NCBI GenBank assembly: GCA_035546935.1
Contig: DASZVP010000002.1
Coordinates: 620,001 to 684,000 of the forward strand
DNA: 64,000 nucleotides
Direction of reading: 5' to 3'
From: DASZVP01 sp035546935
GTDB lineage: Bacteria > Patescibacteriota > Saccharimonadia > Saccharimonadales > UBA4665
The notes beneath the pieces are model-generated. The model was not told the DNA's origin and made no database searches. It worked only from the letters and a program-made list of their open reading frames with translations. The first letter of the stretch is position 1. Each line of letters starts with the position of its first letter. The position numbers were made by a program, and so were the translations under genes. Shown here in pieces: positions 50,534-61,400 of the stretch.

Positions 50534-50602
50534 TTAATAACTTTTTAATCTGTAGTGGCCTACGGTGCGTCCAACGGCCAGGCTATTGTCCGCCGGCTGC
50601 AT
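50534..50602 (-). pseudogene. 22-codon remnant of the giant-protein gene start
   Basis: ATG overlaps the stop of the 1,622-residue gene (TAATG) and reads MQPADNSLAVGRTVGHYRLKSY then stop. The first 25 nt (50578-50602) are a copy, with one mismatch, of the start of the 1,622-residue gene (55446-55470). It looks like the beginning of a third, lost gene of the array. Confidence 0.65.
50578..50602 (-). repeat. Direct repeat, downstream copy
   Basis: This copy starts ATGCAGCCGGCGGACA and matches 24 of 25 nt at 55446-55470. The two copies are 4,868 bp apart and in the same orientation. Confidence 0.85.
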
Positions 50603-53600
50603 TACGGCCCACCATATCCATTAGAGTTGGTCAGATAGCCCACAAAGCTAGCGCCATAACTGCCTGCAGTCACGGTTTCACCGGAAGCCACAGGTACTGG
50701 CGCACCGAAGTTTAAGTTAAGGTCACCGCTCGACGTATTTGTTGAACCCATGTTCACGCCCGCCACACTAAAGTTGTTGCCTCCACTACCTGGGGCATTA
50801 ACTATTGCAGCCGCTATGTAGAGAGTTTTACCGGCGGGCACTGTGTAGCTGCCAGAGCTGCTAACATTGCGCGCAATGGGAGTTACCCCTGCATTGACTA
50901 GCAGGCCTACAAAGCTAGCGCCATAACTGCTTGCAGTTATTGTTTGGCCGGCCGCCACGGGCACTGGCGCTCCAAAGTTAAGGTTAAGATTGCCACTTGT
51001 CGTACTTGTTGAGCCCAAATTTACGCCCGCCACACTAAAGTTGTTGCCTCCACTACCTGGGGCATTAACTATTGCAGCTGATATATAAAGAGTTTTGCCA
51101 GCGGGCACTGTGTAGGTGTTGCCAGGACTGCTAACAAATTCGGCGACGGGAGTACCCACAATGCCATCTGGCCAAGCCGGGTTCACGTTATTGCCGCCAT
51201 TAACGGTGAGGTTTGTGCCAGGAGCCGTCGCACCGGTATTAATACCGACGCGGCCGTTGTTTGTATCTATAACGAACTTAATGTTGTTGCTGCCATCCGT
51301 AATCTTCAGCGCCGTGGTCGAGGTTTTCTTGACAGTTACAGTGCCAATCGTAGAAATATTACCGGCCGTGTCGAAAGTAACCTGCGGATTGCCAGAGGCA
51401 TCCGACAGATCCAGTAGGTCGCTACTTTGGCCGCTGTAGGCCTGGAGAATGAAACTACCTTGAGTAGCAGTCTCAATAATTTTGCCGTCTGCGCCGTTGT
51501 TATAGGCATCCTGAAGAGTTAGCGCACCGCCACCACCGCCCGCGCTACCACTGGTGTTCAAGCCTAAACAGCCCTGCGCGGTACAGACCAGGTTGCCGCC
51601 AATCCGCAGGCCGGTGGAGGAGTTGATGTCGCCGTTAACATCCAGCAGATAGCCAGGTGAAGCCTGACCGACGCCAACGCCTGTGCTTGTAACCGCTAGC
51701 GAAGACGGTGCCGAAGCACTGGCTGTGTAAGTGATCGGCGCCTGTGCGTAATAGATTGAATTTGTCGGGCTAGCGCTACCTCCACTAAAGCCATCGACGA
51801 GATATATGTAGCCATTAGCAACAGGGGTATTATGAGCAGGCGAGTTAGCATAGAAGTTTATGGGTAGTCCTGGCTGCCACTGCCAGCTACCAATTGCACC
51901 GCTGCCAGCATTAATGGCTGCGCTGTAAGAATAGCCTATGGCATTTATATTATTTGAACCTATAACATAAATGTAACCATTAGAAACCGTAACAAAAGCT
52001 TCTGCTTCCGGTATGGGCAAAGAGGTGCCTGCGGTCCAGCTACTTACATTACCGGTCGAAGAGTTTGGTGTGGTGTAGTACGTGTTTTGTGTGCCCACAG
52101 TAGTGAAGTGCCCGCCAACCATATATAGATGACTACCATCAGTTACCAGTGGCCCAACACCTGTAATAACGCTGGCAGTCGCAGTACTCCAAGCGGCATT
52201 GACGTCATGGGTGCTGCTATTTATTTTGTCGTAATATAGGCCACCGAGATCATCCAAGACATAAATGTAATCGCTCCCAGAAATTGTTAAGTTTGTCATG
52301 CTAATGTTCGCCCTAGGAGAACCGAAAGCCTGACCAGAAGGAGTAAAGGCTCCTAAGCTGCCGTTAGCATTAATTTGCGCGTATTGCATAGTACCGCCAC
52401 CGGCTACATACATATATCCGTTAACGGCCACTGCGTCGCCCACTGTTCCCGATGAAACAACTCCGCCATCAGTCCAGCTGCCAAGAGCACCTGTACTAGG
52501 GTTGATGGTAGCGTAATAATAGTGATAGGAACTGCTGATGCTACAAATCACATAGATATAATTATTGTAGGTAACAGAGCCGCGCACATTATCTCCCCAT
52601 GAATCACAGGCCGCAATATCGGGGGTTTGCTGCCAGGTCGTTCCGCCAGGCACCGTCAGGCTGTCGTTGCTGTTAACAGTGCTACCATTGCTAAGCGTGA
52701 CGGTGCTGGTGGCGGTGTTGATCGTCATCAGGCTGCTGCTGCTTAGGCTGGTCGAGGTGTTAAAGTAAGCCACCTGTCCGGCCGTGCCGCTACCGGCGAT
52801 GCCGCTGCCGGCACAGTTATTGAGATTCTTGAGACAAAGGATGTCGTTGGCGTTAGTGTCGGCTGGCAGAGTTAGGGCTGTGGCATTGGCTTGTAGCGGA
52901 TCGGATTGAATGCTGAACGAACCGCCCGCCCCGGCGCCCGCCACGGTAATCTTGCCGGCCACGCTACCAACTATGCCCAAAGTCAACTGAGCGCTACCAT
53001 CAAATTTAGCTACGGTGGCGCCGGTGCTGCTGACGAGGTCAACAATGTCCTGACCGGAAGCGCCTTGAATGGTGGCCGCAACGCTGGCACTGCGAGCTTG
53101 AATGTTGATGTTGGCGCTGGTCTGTTGAGCTGTCTGATTAAAGATGTAGCTGGTGTCACCGCCGCCGGCATTTACACCGCTACAGTTGCCAAGCGTCTGC
53201 AAACAGATGGTATCGTTAGCGGCAATCACCGGGAAGCTGGCGCTAACGCCGGCCACCTGGCCGGCTGCCGTCTTAACCGTCACCGACCCGCCGGTGCCGA
53301 CGCTAGAGATCATCAGCTGCCCAGCAGTAGTACCGACCACACCCAAAGTTAGGCCACCCCCCTGCACCGTTACGTTGGCGGCGGCAGTTAAGTTTTGGCT
53401 GGTATCAATCGACAACGCGTTGATGTTATGCGTCTTAATATTAAGACCAAAATTGTCGGTGGTACCGAGTACGCCAGTGGCCCCAAAAGCGTTGCCGCCT
53501 TGAGTGAAAGCACTGCCCGGACCGATGCCACCACCAACAGTACAGTTGCCGGCTGTGGTACAAACATTATTGCCTGATTGCTGCAGCACACCAGTGAAGT

Positions 53601-55470
53601 TAGCCGTGGCATCGGCGTATCTGGCCACATTGGCGCTCAGCGAAATTAGGCCACTGGCAGCCGTGAAACTGTTGCTATCAAATTGGGCAATACCTTTTTG
53701 AGTGGTTGAAGCGTTATCGATTGTAATAGTTGTGCCGACGCCGCTGGAGTTGGCAATTGCCAGCGAACCGGACAGGCCGTCCAGGTTGGTCACGCCGCCA
53801 CTGCCACCGCCCGAGCCGGACAAGCAGTTGGCAAAACTGAGAGCGCCTAGGCCATTAGTGCTCAAGCACTGACCAGCGGTGCCGTCGGCAATTGGCAGCG
53901 TCAGGCTGAAGTTGCCGGCGCTGGCACCAGATTGCAGCGTAATGGTATTGGTATTGGTGGAGTTTTTGAAAGCGATGCTGCCGGTCTTGCCTGCGGGGCC
54001 AGCTGTGCCCAAAGTTAAACTGTTGCTCCCTTGCAGAGTTAAACCGCCGGTTGCGGTTAAGTTGCCGGCGCTTTGACTCAAAGCGGAGTTGCCGATGGTA
54101 AAACCTGTGCCCGAGAAGATTGGCACCGTCCCAACCGTACCGCCACCGCCAATGGCACTGCCGCTGCCGCCGGTACCGACACAGTTGCCACTGGCATCAC
54201 AAACGGTATTACCATTGTGCTGCAAGTTAGTGCCGGTAAAGTTGGCGGTGGCGTCATTATATTTAGCAACATTGCTACTTAGGAAAGAGTCGCCAACGGT
54301 GCCGCTAACAATCTGGCCCCCACCGATGGCAATGGCCACGCTGTTAGCTGTAGTTAGCTGTCCCTGAGCGTTAACATTTAGCACCACAGTGTGCGAAGCA
54401 TCGCCGTAAGTTGCAGCTGTAACACCGGTGCTTTTTAGCGAAATGGTGCCGCTGGCAGCTGCAAAACTTGTGCTATCAAACTGGGCTATACCCTTTTGGG
54501 TAGTTGAGGCGTCATCAATGGTAATGGTTGAGCCGCTGGCCGAAGAGTTAGACAGTGATAACGCGCCAGTTTGTGAGTCCAAGCTCGTAACGCCGCCGCC
54601 AATGCCGGCAACCGTTAAGTCAAACTGACCGCCGCCTAGGCTGTTAATAGTGACTGTGCTGTCGGAAGAGCTTAAGCCGACCACTCCATTATTGGTGATG
54701 GTGTTGCCGCTAACGCCAATCCCGGTGCCGGCGTTAAGGCTAGTAAGCCCAGTGTTGGTAATGGTCATGCCGCTGATGTTTATCCCCGCGCCGGCCACCA
54801 GGTTCAGATCACCGGTCAGCCCCTGAAGACTGCTGACACCAATGGCATTGGTGACGTTAGTGACATTAGTTGTGCCGCCATCGCCGCCCTGGTTCAAAAC
54901 TGAATTGTCAATTGACAATTTATTGTCGACCAATGTTAAGCCGCTGCCCAAGCTAATCGCGCCGGTAGCACCGTTAATGCCCGTGGTCGGGGCCAAACTG
55001 ACAAACTGTTTGCCATTGTAGTAGTAAGGCGCTTTGGTGGTTTTATCGAAGTAAATTTCACCCGCAACCGGAGCGCTGGGCTGTGTGATTGGCTCCAAAA
55101 CAATACTGCTGTTGACTTCAAGCTGCCCGTTAATTGTCAGCTGGCTGGCCTGTCCTAAGTTCAAATTCTTAGCACCGCCCACACCATTCAGCGACAAGTT
55201 ACTGACGGGGTAGTTTTGTGAGGAGCTGGTGTCACTCTTATTAGAATCGGCATGGGTCAGGTTTATGCCAATTGTACCCAGGGCAATCAGCAGCATAACT
55301 ACCCCGGCTCTGGTCGTAAAGCGCAGTGCGCTTTTGTTGTAGCTGAAAAGTGACAGTTTAGGCGACCGGCGCTGGCTGGCCGAAACCGGAGGCGTCGACA
55401 GAACGGCCGGCGCCTGATTAGCGACGGCTTCTTGGTATTGCTGTTCCAGGCTAGTGTCCGCCGGCTGCAT
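50602..55470 (-). CDS. Giant membrane-anchored surface protein with Kelch-like propeller
   Basis: This 1,622-residue protein has a basic cytoplasmic tail, one signal-anchor helix (about residues 54-73) and a very long Gly/Ser/Thr/Asn-rich exterior. The stalk consists of repeated beta segments such as GGTVGTVPIFSGTGFTIG and NSSGVGTTITIDNASTTQKGIAQF. Between about 52.6 and 51.7 kb is a Kelch-like propeller (repeats of NNYIYVICS, NGYMYVAGG, DYIYVLDDLGG, NGYIYVIGSN). The C-terminus has two nearly identical 89-residue modules. It follows the second giant gene by 4 nt and is probably co-transcribed. A role in host or prey contact is an inference. Confidence 0.88.
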   Translation of the reverse strand: MQPADTSLEQQYQEAVANQAPAVLSTPPVSASQRRSPKLSLFSYNKSALRFTTRAGVVMLLIALGTIGINLTHADSNKSDTSSSQNYPVSNLSLNGVGGAKNLNLGQASQLTINGQLEVNSSIVLEPITQPSAPVAGEIYFDKTTKAPYYYNGKQFVSLAPTTGINGATGAISLGSGLTLVDNKLSIDNSVLNQGGDGGTTNVTNVTNAIGVSSLQGLTGDLNLVAGAGINISGMTITNTGLTSLNAGTGIGVSGNTITNNGVVGLSSSDSTVTINSLGGGQFDLTVAGIGGGVTSLDSQTGALSLSNSSASGSTITIDDASTTQKGIAQFDSTSFAAASGTISLKSTGVTAATYGDASHTVVLNVNAQGQLTTANSVAIAIGGGQIVSGTVGDSFLSSNVAKYNDATANFTGTNLQHNGNTVCDASGNCVGTGGSGSAIGGGGTVGTVPIFSGTGFTIGNSALSQSAGNLTATGGLTLQGSNSLTLGTAGPAGKTGSIAFKNSTNTNTITLQSGASAGNFSLTLPIADGTAGQCLSTNGLGALSFANCLSGSGGGSGGVTNLDGLSGSLAIANSSGVGTTITIDNASTTQKGIAQFDSNSFTAASGLISLSANVARYADATANFTGVLQQSGNNVCTTAGNCTVGGGIGPGSAFTQGGNAFGATGVLGTTDNFGLNIKTHNINALSIDTSQNLTAAANVTVQGGGLTLGVVGTTAGQLMISSVGTGGSVTVKTAAGQVAGVSASFPVIAANDTICLQTLGNCSGVNAGGGDTSYIFNQTAQQTSANINIQARSASVAATIQGASGQDIVDLVSSTGATVAKFDGSAQLTLGIVGSVAGKITVAGAGAGGSFSIQSDPLQANATALTLPADTNANDILCLKNLNNCAGSGIAGSGTAGQVAYFNTSTSLSSSSLMTINTATSTVTLSNGSTVNSNDSLTVPGGTTWQQTPDIAACDSWGDNVRGSVTYNNYIYVICSISSSYHYYYATINPSTGALGSWTDGGVVSSGTVGDAVAVNGYMYVAGGGTMQYAQINANGSLGAFTPSGQAFGSPRANISMTNLTISGSDYIYVLDDLGGLYYDKINSSTHDVNAAWSTATASVITGVGPLVTDGSHLYMVGGHFTTVGTQNTYYTTPNSSTGNVSSWTAGTSLPIPEAEAFVTVSNGYIYVIGSNNINAIGYSYSAAINAGSGAIGSWQWQPGLPINFYANSPAHNTPVANGYIYLVDGFSGGSASPTNSIYYAQAPITYTASASAPSSLAVTSTGVGVGQASPGYLLDVNGDINSSTGLRIGGNLVCTAQGCLGLNTSGSAGGGGGALTLQDAYNNGADGKIIETATQGSFILQAYSGQSSDLLDLSDASGNPQVTFDTAGNISTIGTVTVKKTSTTALKITDGSNNIKFVIDTNNGRVGINTGATAPGTNLTVNGGNNVNPAWPDGIVGTPVAEFVSSPGNTYTVPAGKTLYISAAIVNAPGSGGNNFSVAGVNLGSTSTTSGNLNLNFGAPVPVAAGQTITASSYGASFVGLLVNAGVTPIARNVSSSGSYTVPAGKTLYIAAAIVNAPGSGGNNFSVAGVNMGSTNTSSGDLNLNFGAPVPVASGETVTAGSYGASFVGYLTNSNGYGGP
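50605..51138 (-). repeat. Two tandem 89-codon modules at the C-terminus
   Basis: The DNA repeats with a period of 267 bp (for example CGCCACACTAAAGTTGTTGC at 50761 and 51028). Each unit reads YTVPAGKTLYI, then AAIVNAPGSGGNNFSVAGVN and NLNFGAPVPVA. The near identity suggests a recent duplication or gene conversion. Confidence 0.85.
55446..55470 (-). repeat. Direct repeat, upstream copy (start of the 1,622-residue gene)
   Basis: This copy includes the start codon and first seven codons of the 1,622-residue gene. Its partner is at 50578-50602. Confidence 0.85.
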
Positions 55471-55474
55471 AGGC

Positions 55475-58400
55475 TTACTCCACTATGAAGTAGTTAAAGC
55501 TGTAGGTGGTGTTTGCTTGAGGCATATTGCTCAAGCCGAAGCTAAAGCTATTAGCGCTTTGCTGATCTGGGTAAATTAACAGAGGTGCGCTCTTGTCATC
55601 GTTAGGAACAAGGACGATGCGAGGGGTCTTACCAAATGGCTTGTGGAAGGTGATGGTGGCAAAGTCGCCGCTCAGTGGATCGTCGCCAATCTTCAAGATG
55701 ATGGTACCGCTAGTGTCATTGCCATCAAGTGTGGCGCTGGCGCCGTTGCCGGCTGAGCTGGAGACTTGAATGGTTGGAGCTGGGCCGCCAGTAATGATGT
55801 GGCCGTTAATCATTAGGTCTTGGACGCTGGCCAAGCCGGTGACAGTTAGGGTGCCGGCAATGCTGGCGTTACCAGTGACTGTCAGGCTACCGGTGCTAAT
55901 GACGCCACCGACGTTCAAGTTGTTGGCGATCTGGGTGTTGCCGTTAACTTGCAGACTGGCCGTAGTCATGGCATCTTGCAACGGTTGGCTGAAGAATTGT
56001 GGGTGAACCAGGACCGATATTTCGCCGCTGCCGCTGGTTAATGGCGCCTGAGCGTAACCAATGATGTAGCCGGAGCCGCTTAGCTTGGCACCAACACCTG
56101 GGGTGCTCGACAAACCGATTGGATCACCAACATTAATCGGACCATTGCTGGTGTCCACCTGGACTGGCACCTGGCCGACCAAGGAGACCAAGGCGTTACT
56201 TTGGCGGTAGTTGCTTGGGCAGCTAGCGTCGGAGTCCAGGCAGCTTGGGCCGTTACCGACGAAGCCAGAGTTGTCCGAAACTGTACCGATGATTGGCTTG
56301 GTTGGGTCGCTAGCCAAGGCCACTGAACCGTTACTGGCGCCGCTGTAGCTGACCAATTGGTGCAAGCCTGGCTTGTTAGTCTGGTCAACTGGGAAGTACT
56401 CAGCATAGTCAGCACCGTTGGTGTTATAGGCAATGTGAGTGCCGGTAGCACAGCTGCTAGAGCTGGCCACAGCGCTAACACTACCATCGCGGACCATACC
56501 GCCAGCGCTGTTAGCGCGGAACAGCAAGTAGTCAGCGTTGCCAGTTAGTGAACTGATGTTGTCACAGCTCAAGTTATTGAAGGCTAGGCTCAAGATATTA
56601 GAGTTGTCGGCTGGGTTATTGTCGGTGTTCGTAAAGGATGCGACGGCCGCGCCAATGCCAGAAACGCTATTAGTAACTGTCAGCTGACCGTTAGTTACAT
56701 TGGTATTACCGCTACCATCGACGTTGAAGTAAGGAGTACCGGCGCTATTCTGTACCTGGAATAGAGCTGCTGTCTGACTGGCAGCGCCTTGGATAAATAG
56801 GCCGCCCTCGGTAGCATTTGTAGCTGTTATCGACATGGTTGAGTGGTAAGTGGTTAATACGCCGCCGGTAGCGTTAATCATAACCTGTAAGGTTATGTTG
56901 TTACTGGCAACTTCAATGTCTGGCTTACCGTCATTATTAACATCAGCTATGTTTATGCCAATTGGCGAACCGCTAGCAACTGCAAAGCTTTGGGCCGCAT
57001 TTAGTGTTGTACCGGTGCCAGTTAAGACTGAAACAGTTCCTGACGTGAAATTGGCAACCGCAAAGTCCGGGATACCATCACCGTTTAAGTCACCGGTAGC
57101 CATCTGTTGCACACCAGTACCAACAGTGAAACTTGAGGCGACTGAGAAGCTGCTACCAGTACCGTTGTTTGTTAAGACTTGTAGCTGGTTGGAGTTATCG
57201 ACTACTGCAATATCTGGGTGAGCGTCGCCGTTGATATCGTTGATCGCAACGCTAGTGGGAGAAGCACCCACTGTGTAGTTTGACGCTGCCGCAAAAGTAC
57301 CATTACCGTTGTTAAGTAGCACAGAGATGTTGCTTGAACCGCTGTTGGCCACCACAATGTCTGGGTTGCCGTCATTATTAAGGTCGCCGGCAGCTAACCA
57401 TTGAGGATTCGTACCAACGGCATAATGAACCGGGTTAGCAAAAGTCCCATTACTACCATTATTGATGAGCACGGCTACTTGACTGCTGCCGTTTTCGCTA
57501 ACAATAACATCCGGGTAGCCGTCACTATTCACATCACTCAGCGCCAAAGCAACCGGATTTTGAGTGTTAGACAAACTAATGTTTTGTATCAAGTTAAAGG
57601 TGCTGCCGCTGTAAGTAAATACGCCAACTGTGTTAGTGGACTGGCCGCTGCTACAGTTTTCGGCCAAAATAACTTCTGGCAAGCCCGAGTTGTTCAAGTT
57701 GTTGGCGGCAACCACTGCACTTGCCTGATGGCCAGTGAAACTACAGGTGTTGGAGCCATAGCCACTACCACTGGCAAAGGTACCGTTGCCATTATTAATA
57801 TTGCCGGCAAAACCTGGGTTGCTAAAGCTAAATTGATGCATGCCTGCACCAATTAAATCGGGCCAGCCATCACCAGTGTAGTCGTCAACGGCTATGCCAT
57901 TGTAACCGCCAGGAGTGCCAGAAGCGCCATAGGCCGTGTTAGTGCTAATGTTAAATATGCCGCCGCCCCAGTTGCTGTTGCTGAAGCTGACTTCCCCGCC
58001 GCCGACTGCAACACGCTTGTTCAGAGTGTCAGCCGTTAAGACATTGAAGGCGCTAGCATTCTGAATTGTAAAGGCTGCGGTTGAAGCGCCCGTGGTCATA
58101 ATGTTGACGCTGGTAGTTTTACTCGTGCTACCGATATTAACGTTTGCCGCGTTTGTTGTGCCGACATTTACATTGCCGTTAACGCCAGTACCGTGGCCGA
58201 CACCAGCGTCTATCACAGCGTTGCCGCCGTTGCCGTTAGTCGAGACCGCGGCGCCACCGGTAACGGTAATGTTGCCGCCATTGCCTGTAGCGCCAGCACC
58301 GCTAGTACCACCGTTGAGTGCCAATACGCCGCCGTTGCCGGTACCGTTACCGGTGGCCGCCTGCATTGTCAGGTTGTTGCCGGCAGTGTTGGCAGTGGTC

Positions 58401-61400
58401 TGAGTGGCGACTGTGACGGTGTGGTTGGCGCCGGTACCAAAGTACAAGTTACCAGCCGCTGTTACACCAGCTACTACGGCGCTGGTGGAGTCCTGGAACT
58501 GCATCAGGTCGCCGGTTTGTGAACCAGCACCCTGAATGGCGGCAGCCACGTTGCCGGCCAAAGCGTTGACGAGCTTGAAGGTACCATTGATTGCCAAGTT
58601 ACTGTTGAACTGAGCGGAGCGGCCAACGGTCAGGCCACCGGTAATTGATTCGTCACCAAAGACCTGGCTACTGCCGGAAACTTGCAGCGTGCCAGTTTCC
58701 AGGCCGCCGGCTTCGAGTTGCTGGCTGTAAGCGCCGCCGAGGTCAAAGATCTGTAGTTTGTTTAGGGTATTGCTCGATATGTAAGCAAAGCGGCCACTAA
58801 TGAATGGTCGGGTTGGACTGCCACCTGTGGCAACCGTGCCCAAGCTGAATGGCGCCGCAGGGTTGGAGATGTCGAAGATCTGGAAGTTGCTGGCACTAGA
58901 GTCGTTAACGTAGGCGTAGCGGCCCTGGACGTAGACATTGCTTGGCGCCGTGCCTGCCCCGCTGCTGACAAAGCCACTTTCGGTTGGGCTAGCTGGGTTA
59001 CTAATGTCATAAACCTGCAACTGATTAATGCCGCTAGCAACTACATATGCGTAGCGACCGGATACAAACACGCCACCTGGATTACTGCTGGCGCCCGTAC
59101 TAACGCTGCCTACGCTGGCCGGAGCGGCCGGGTTTGAAACGTTAAAGACCTGGAAAGTATTACTGCCGTTGTTACTCACGTAAGCATAAGCACCCTGAAC
59201 GAACACGCTGCTTGGGCTGGTACCAGTTGCAACGCTGCCGACACTTACCAGTGTGTCTGGATCTGAAACATCGAAGATCTGCATCGTATTGCTACCACTG
59301 TTTAAGACATAAGCGTAGCGACCGGATACATATACAGCTACCGGATTAGTACCTGTTGCCACGCTATCAACTTGAGCCATGGCGGTCGGGTTGCTGACAT
59401 CGTAGACCTGCAGCGTGTTGGTGCTGAAATTGACCAAGTAGGCATAGTGGCCCTGAACATAAACCTTAGCCGGCTGAGTGTTGGTGTCGGTAGCCACGGC
59501 ACTGATGCTGGCCGGGCTCGAAGGAGTCGAAACGTCAAAGACCTGCAGCGTGGTATTGGTGGTTAGATAAGCGTAGCGTCCTTGGACGTATACTGCGCCT
59601 GGACCAACGTTTGACGATACCTGACCGGTAGGTGCGCCCGGCATCGAACCGCTGACGTACAACTGCGAAGTTGGCGTACCGATAGAGCCAACATTCAAGT
59701 GGCCACCGGCCGCATCAACCGTCAGCAGCGCGCTGCTACCAATGGCACTGCTGCCAGTGAAGTAAGCTAGCTGATTGGTGACACCATTGATGTTATTGCC
59801 ACCGCCGCTACAGTTACCCAGCGTTTGCAGACAGAAGACATCTGTGGTGCTGCCCGTAGGCAAAGTTGGAACGTTAATAGTTTGGTCTTGACCTTGGTCG
59901 AGTGGATCCTGAACGATAGTCGAGCGGTGGCTGGTGTTGCCTAGGAACAACTGGCCGGTAGCATTGAAGCCAGCCAACTGATTACCGTTGCTGTCATTTA
60001 CTTGGACTAAGTCGGCGGTTTGCAGCGAGGTAGCCTTAACCTTTAGTGCGATATCAGAAGCCGTCAAAGCATTAAAGCTGGCATGGCCAGTAACACTTAA
60101 GCTGCCGTTTACAGCTTCATTACCGCTGCCATCAACACTCAGTAAGGTATTGAGGTTGGCGTCCTGTAATAAGAACAGTGGTGCGGCTTGGCTAGGCGCA
60201 GCCTGAACGAACAAGCCGCCCTCATTCAAGTTATTGGTAGTAACTGACAGTGTTGGGTGATAGGAAGCTAGACCACCAGTAGAGTTCAGAATAACTGATA
60301 TTAAGGCGTTATTGTTGTCGACGACAATGTCTAGTTTACCGTCACCGCTAACGTCAGCCAAAGATATGGTGTGAGGGCCGCTGCTCACACCAAAGGTATT
60401 GGGGGTTAGAGTTCCGTCACCGTTATTGATAAGTACTGAGATGGTGGCATCGCTGTTATCGGCCACAACAAAGTCTGTTAGACCATCCCCGTTCAGGTCA
60501 CCAGTAGTCATTTCTTGTACGCCATTGCCAATAACGTAAGCTGGACCTGGAGTCCATGCAGTGCCCGTACCATTATTAAATAAGATAATGGCCTGATTCG
60601 TGCCGTAATCAACTACCAAATCATTCTTGCCATCAGCATTAATATCGCCTATACCCACACCCTTAGGTGAAGTGCCAATGGCAACTGGGCTACCCAAAAC
60701 ACTGAAGCTGCCGTTACCGGCACCTTTTAGAATTGTTATGGTGCCATCGGTGCTGTTGGCGACCACAATATCGGGCTTGCCGTCACCAGTTACGTCGCCG
60801 ATTGCAGAGTAAGCTGGACCGGTACCTACAGCGTAGGTTACAGGGTTGGCCAGCGTGCCGTCGCCGTTATTAGTCATAACGGCAATCTTATTACCTGATG
60901 TGCCGTTTTCCGTAAACACAATGTCTTTGCGTCCGTCACCCGTCAGGTCAATCGATTGCAATGCCGCAGCACCACTATTACTTGGCAGACTAATAGTTTG
61001 TGTTTTGGAGTAAGATGTGCCGTTACTCCACTTCCATACCTGAATCTGACTGGTTCCACCTGACACCCAACCGCCGATTACCTCTGCCCTGCCGTCATCA
61101 TTTAAGTCAGCTGCAGTAACGCCCTGATAGAAGCTGGTGGCATTGTCACCAAATCTCGCACCGGTACCAAATGTGCCATCACCATTATTAAAGTGGGAGC
61201 CAAAGAAGTTTCCATTAGCGACACCACCGGCTGCCACAATGTCCGGATGGCCGTCTCCATTAATATCACCGACAGCAGCTGAAGTATAGGTGGTGTTGGT
61301 AGTGGCATAAGTCCTGTTGGTACCGATCGTGAATGTACCACCGCCCACACCGGGGTTCAAGTGAACGATTTCGGCGCTGCCAATGGCTACACGGTTGTTG

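Noticed and set aside
54073..54628. Plus-strand frames inside the giant genes
   Set aside because: They are shadows produced by the biased Gly/Thr/Asn codons of the real minus-strand genes and have no family resemblance.
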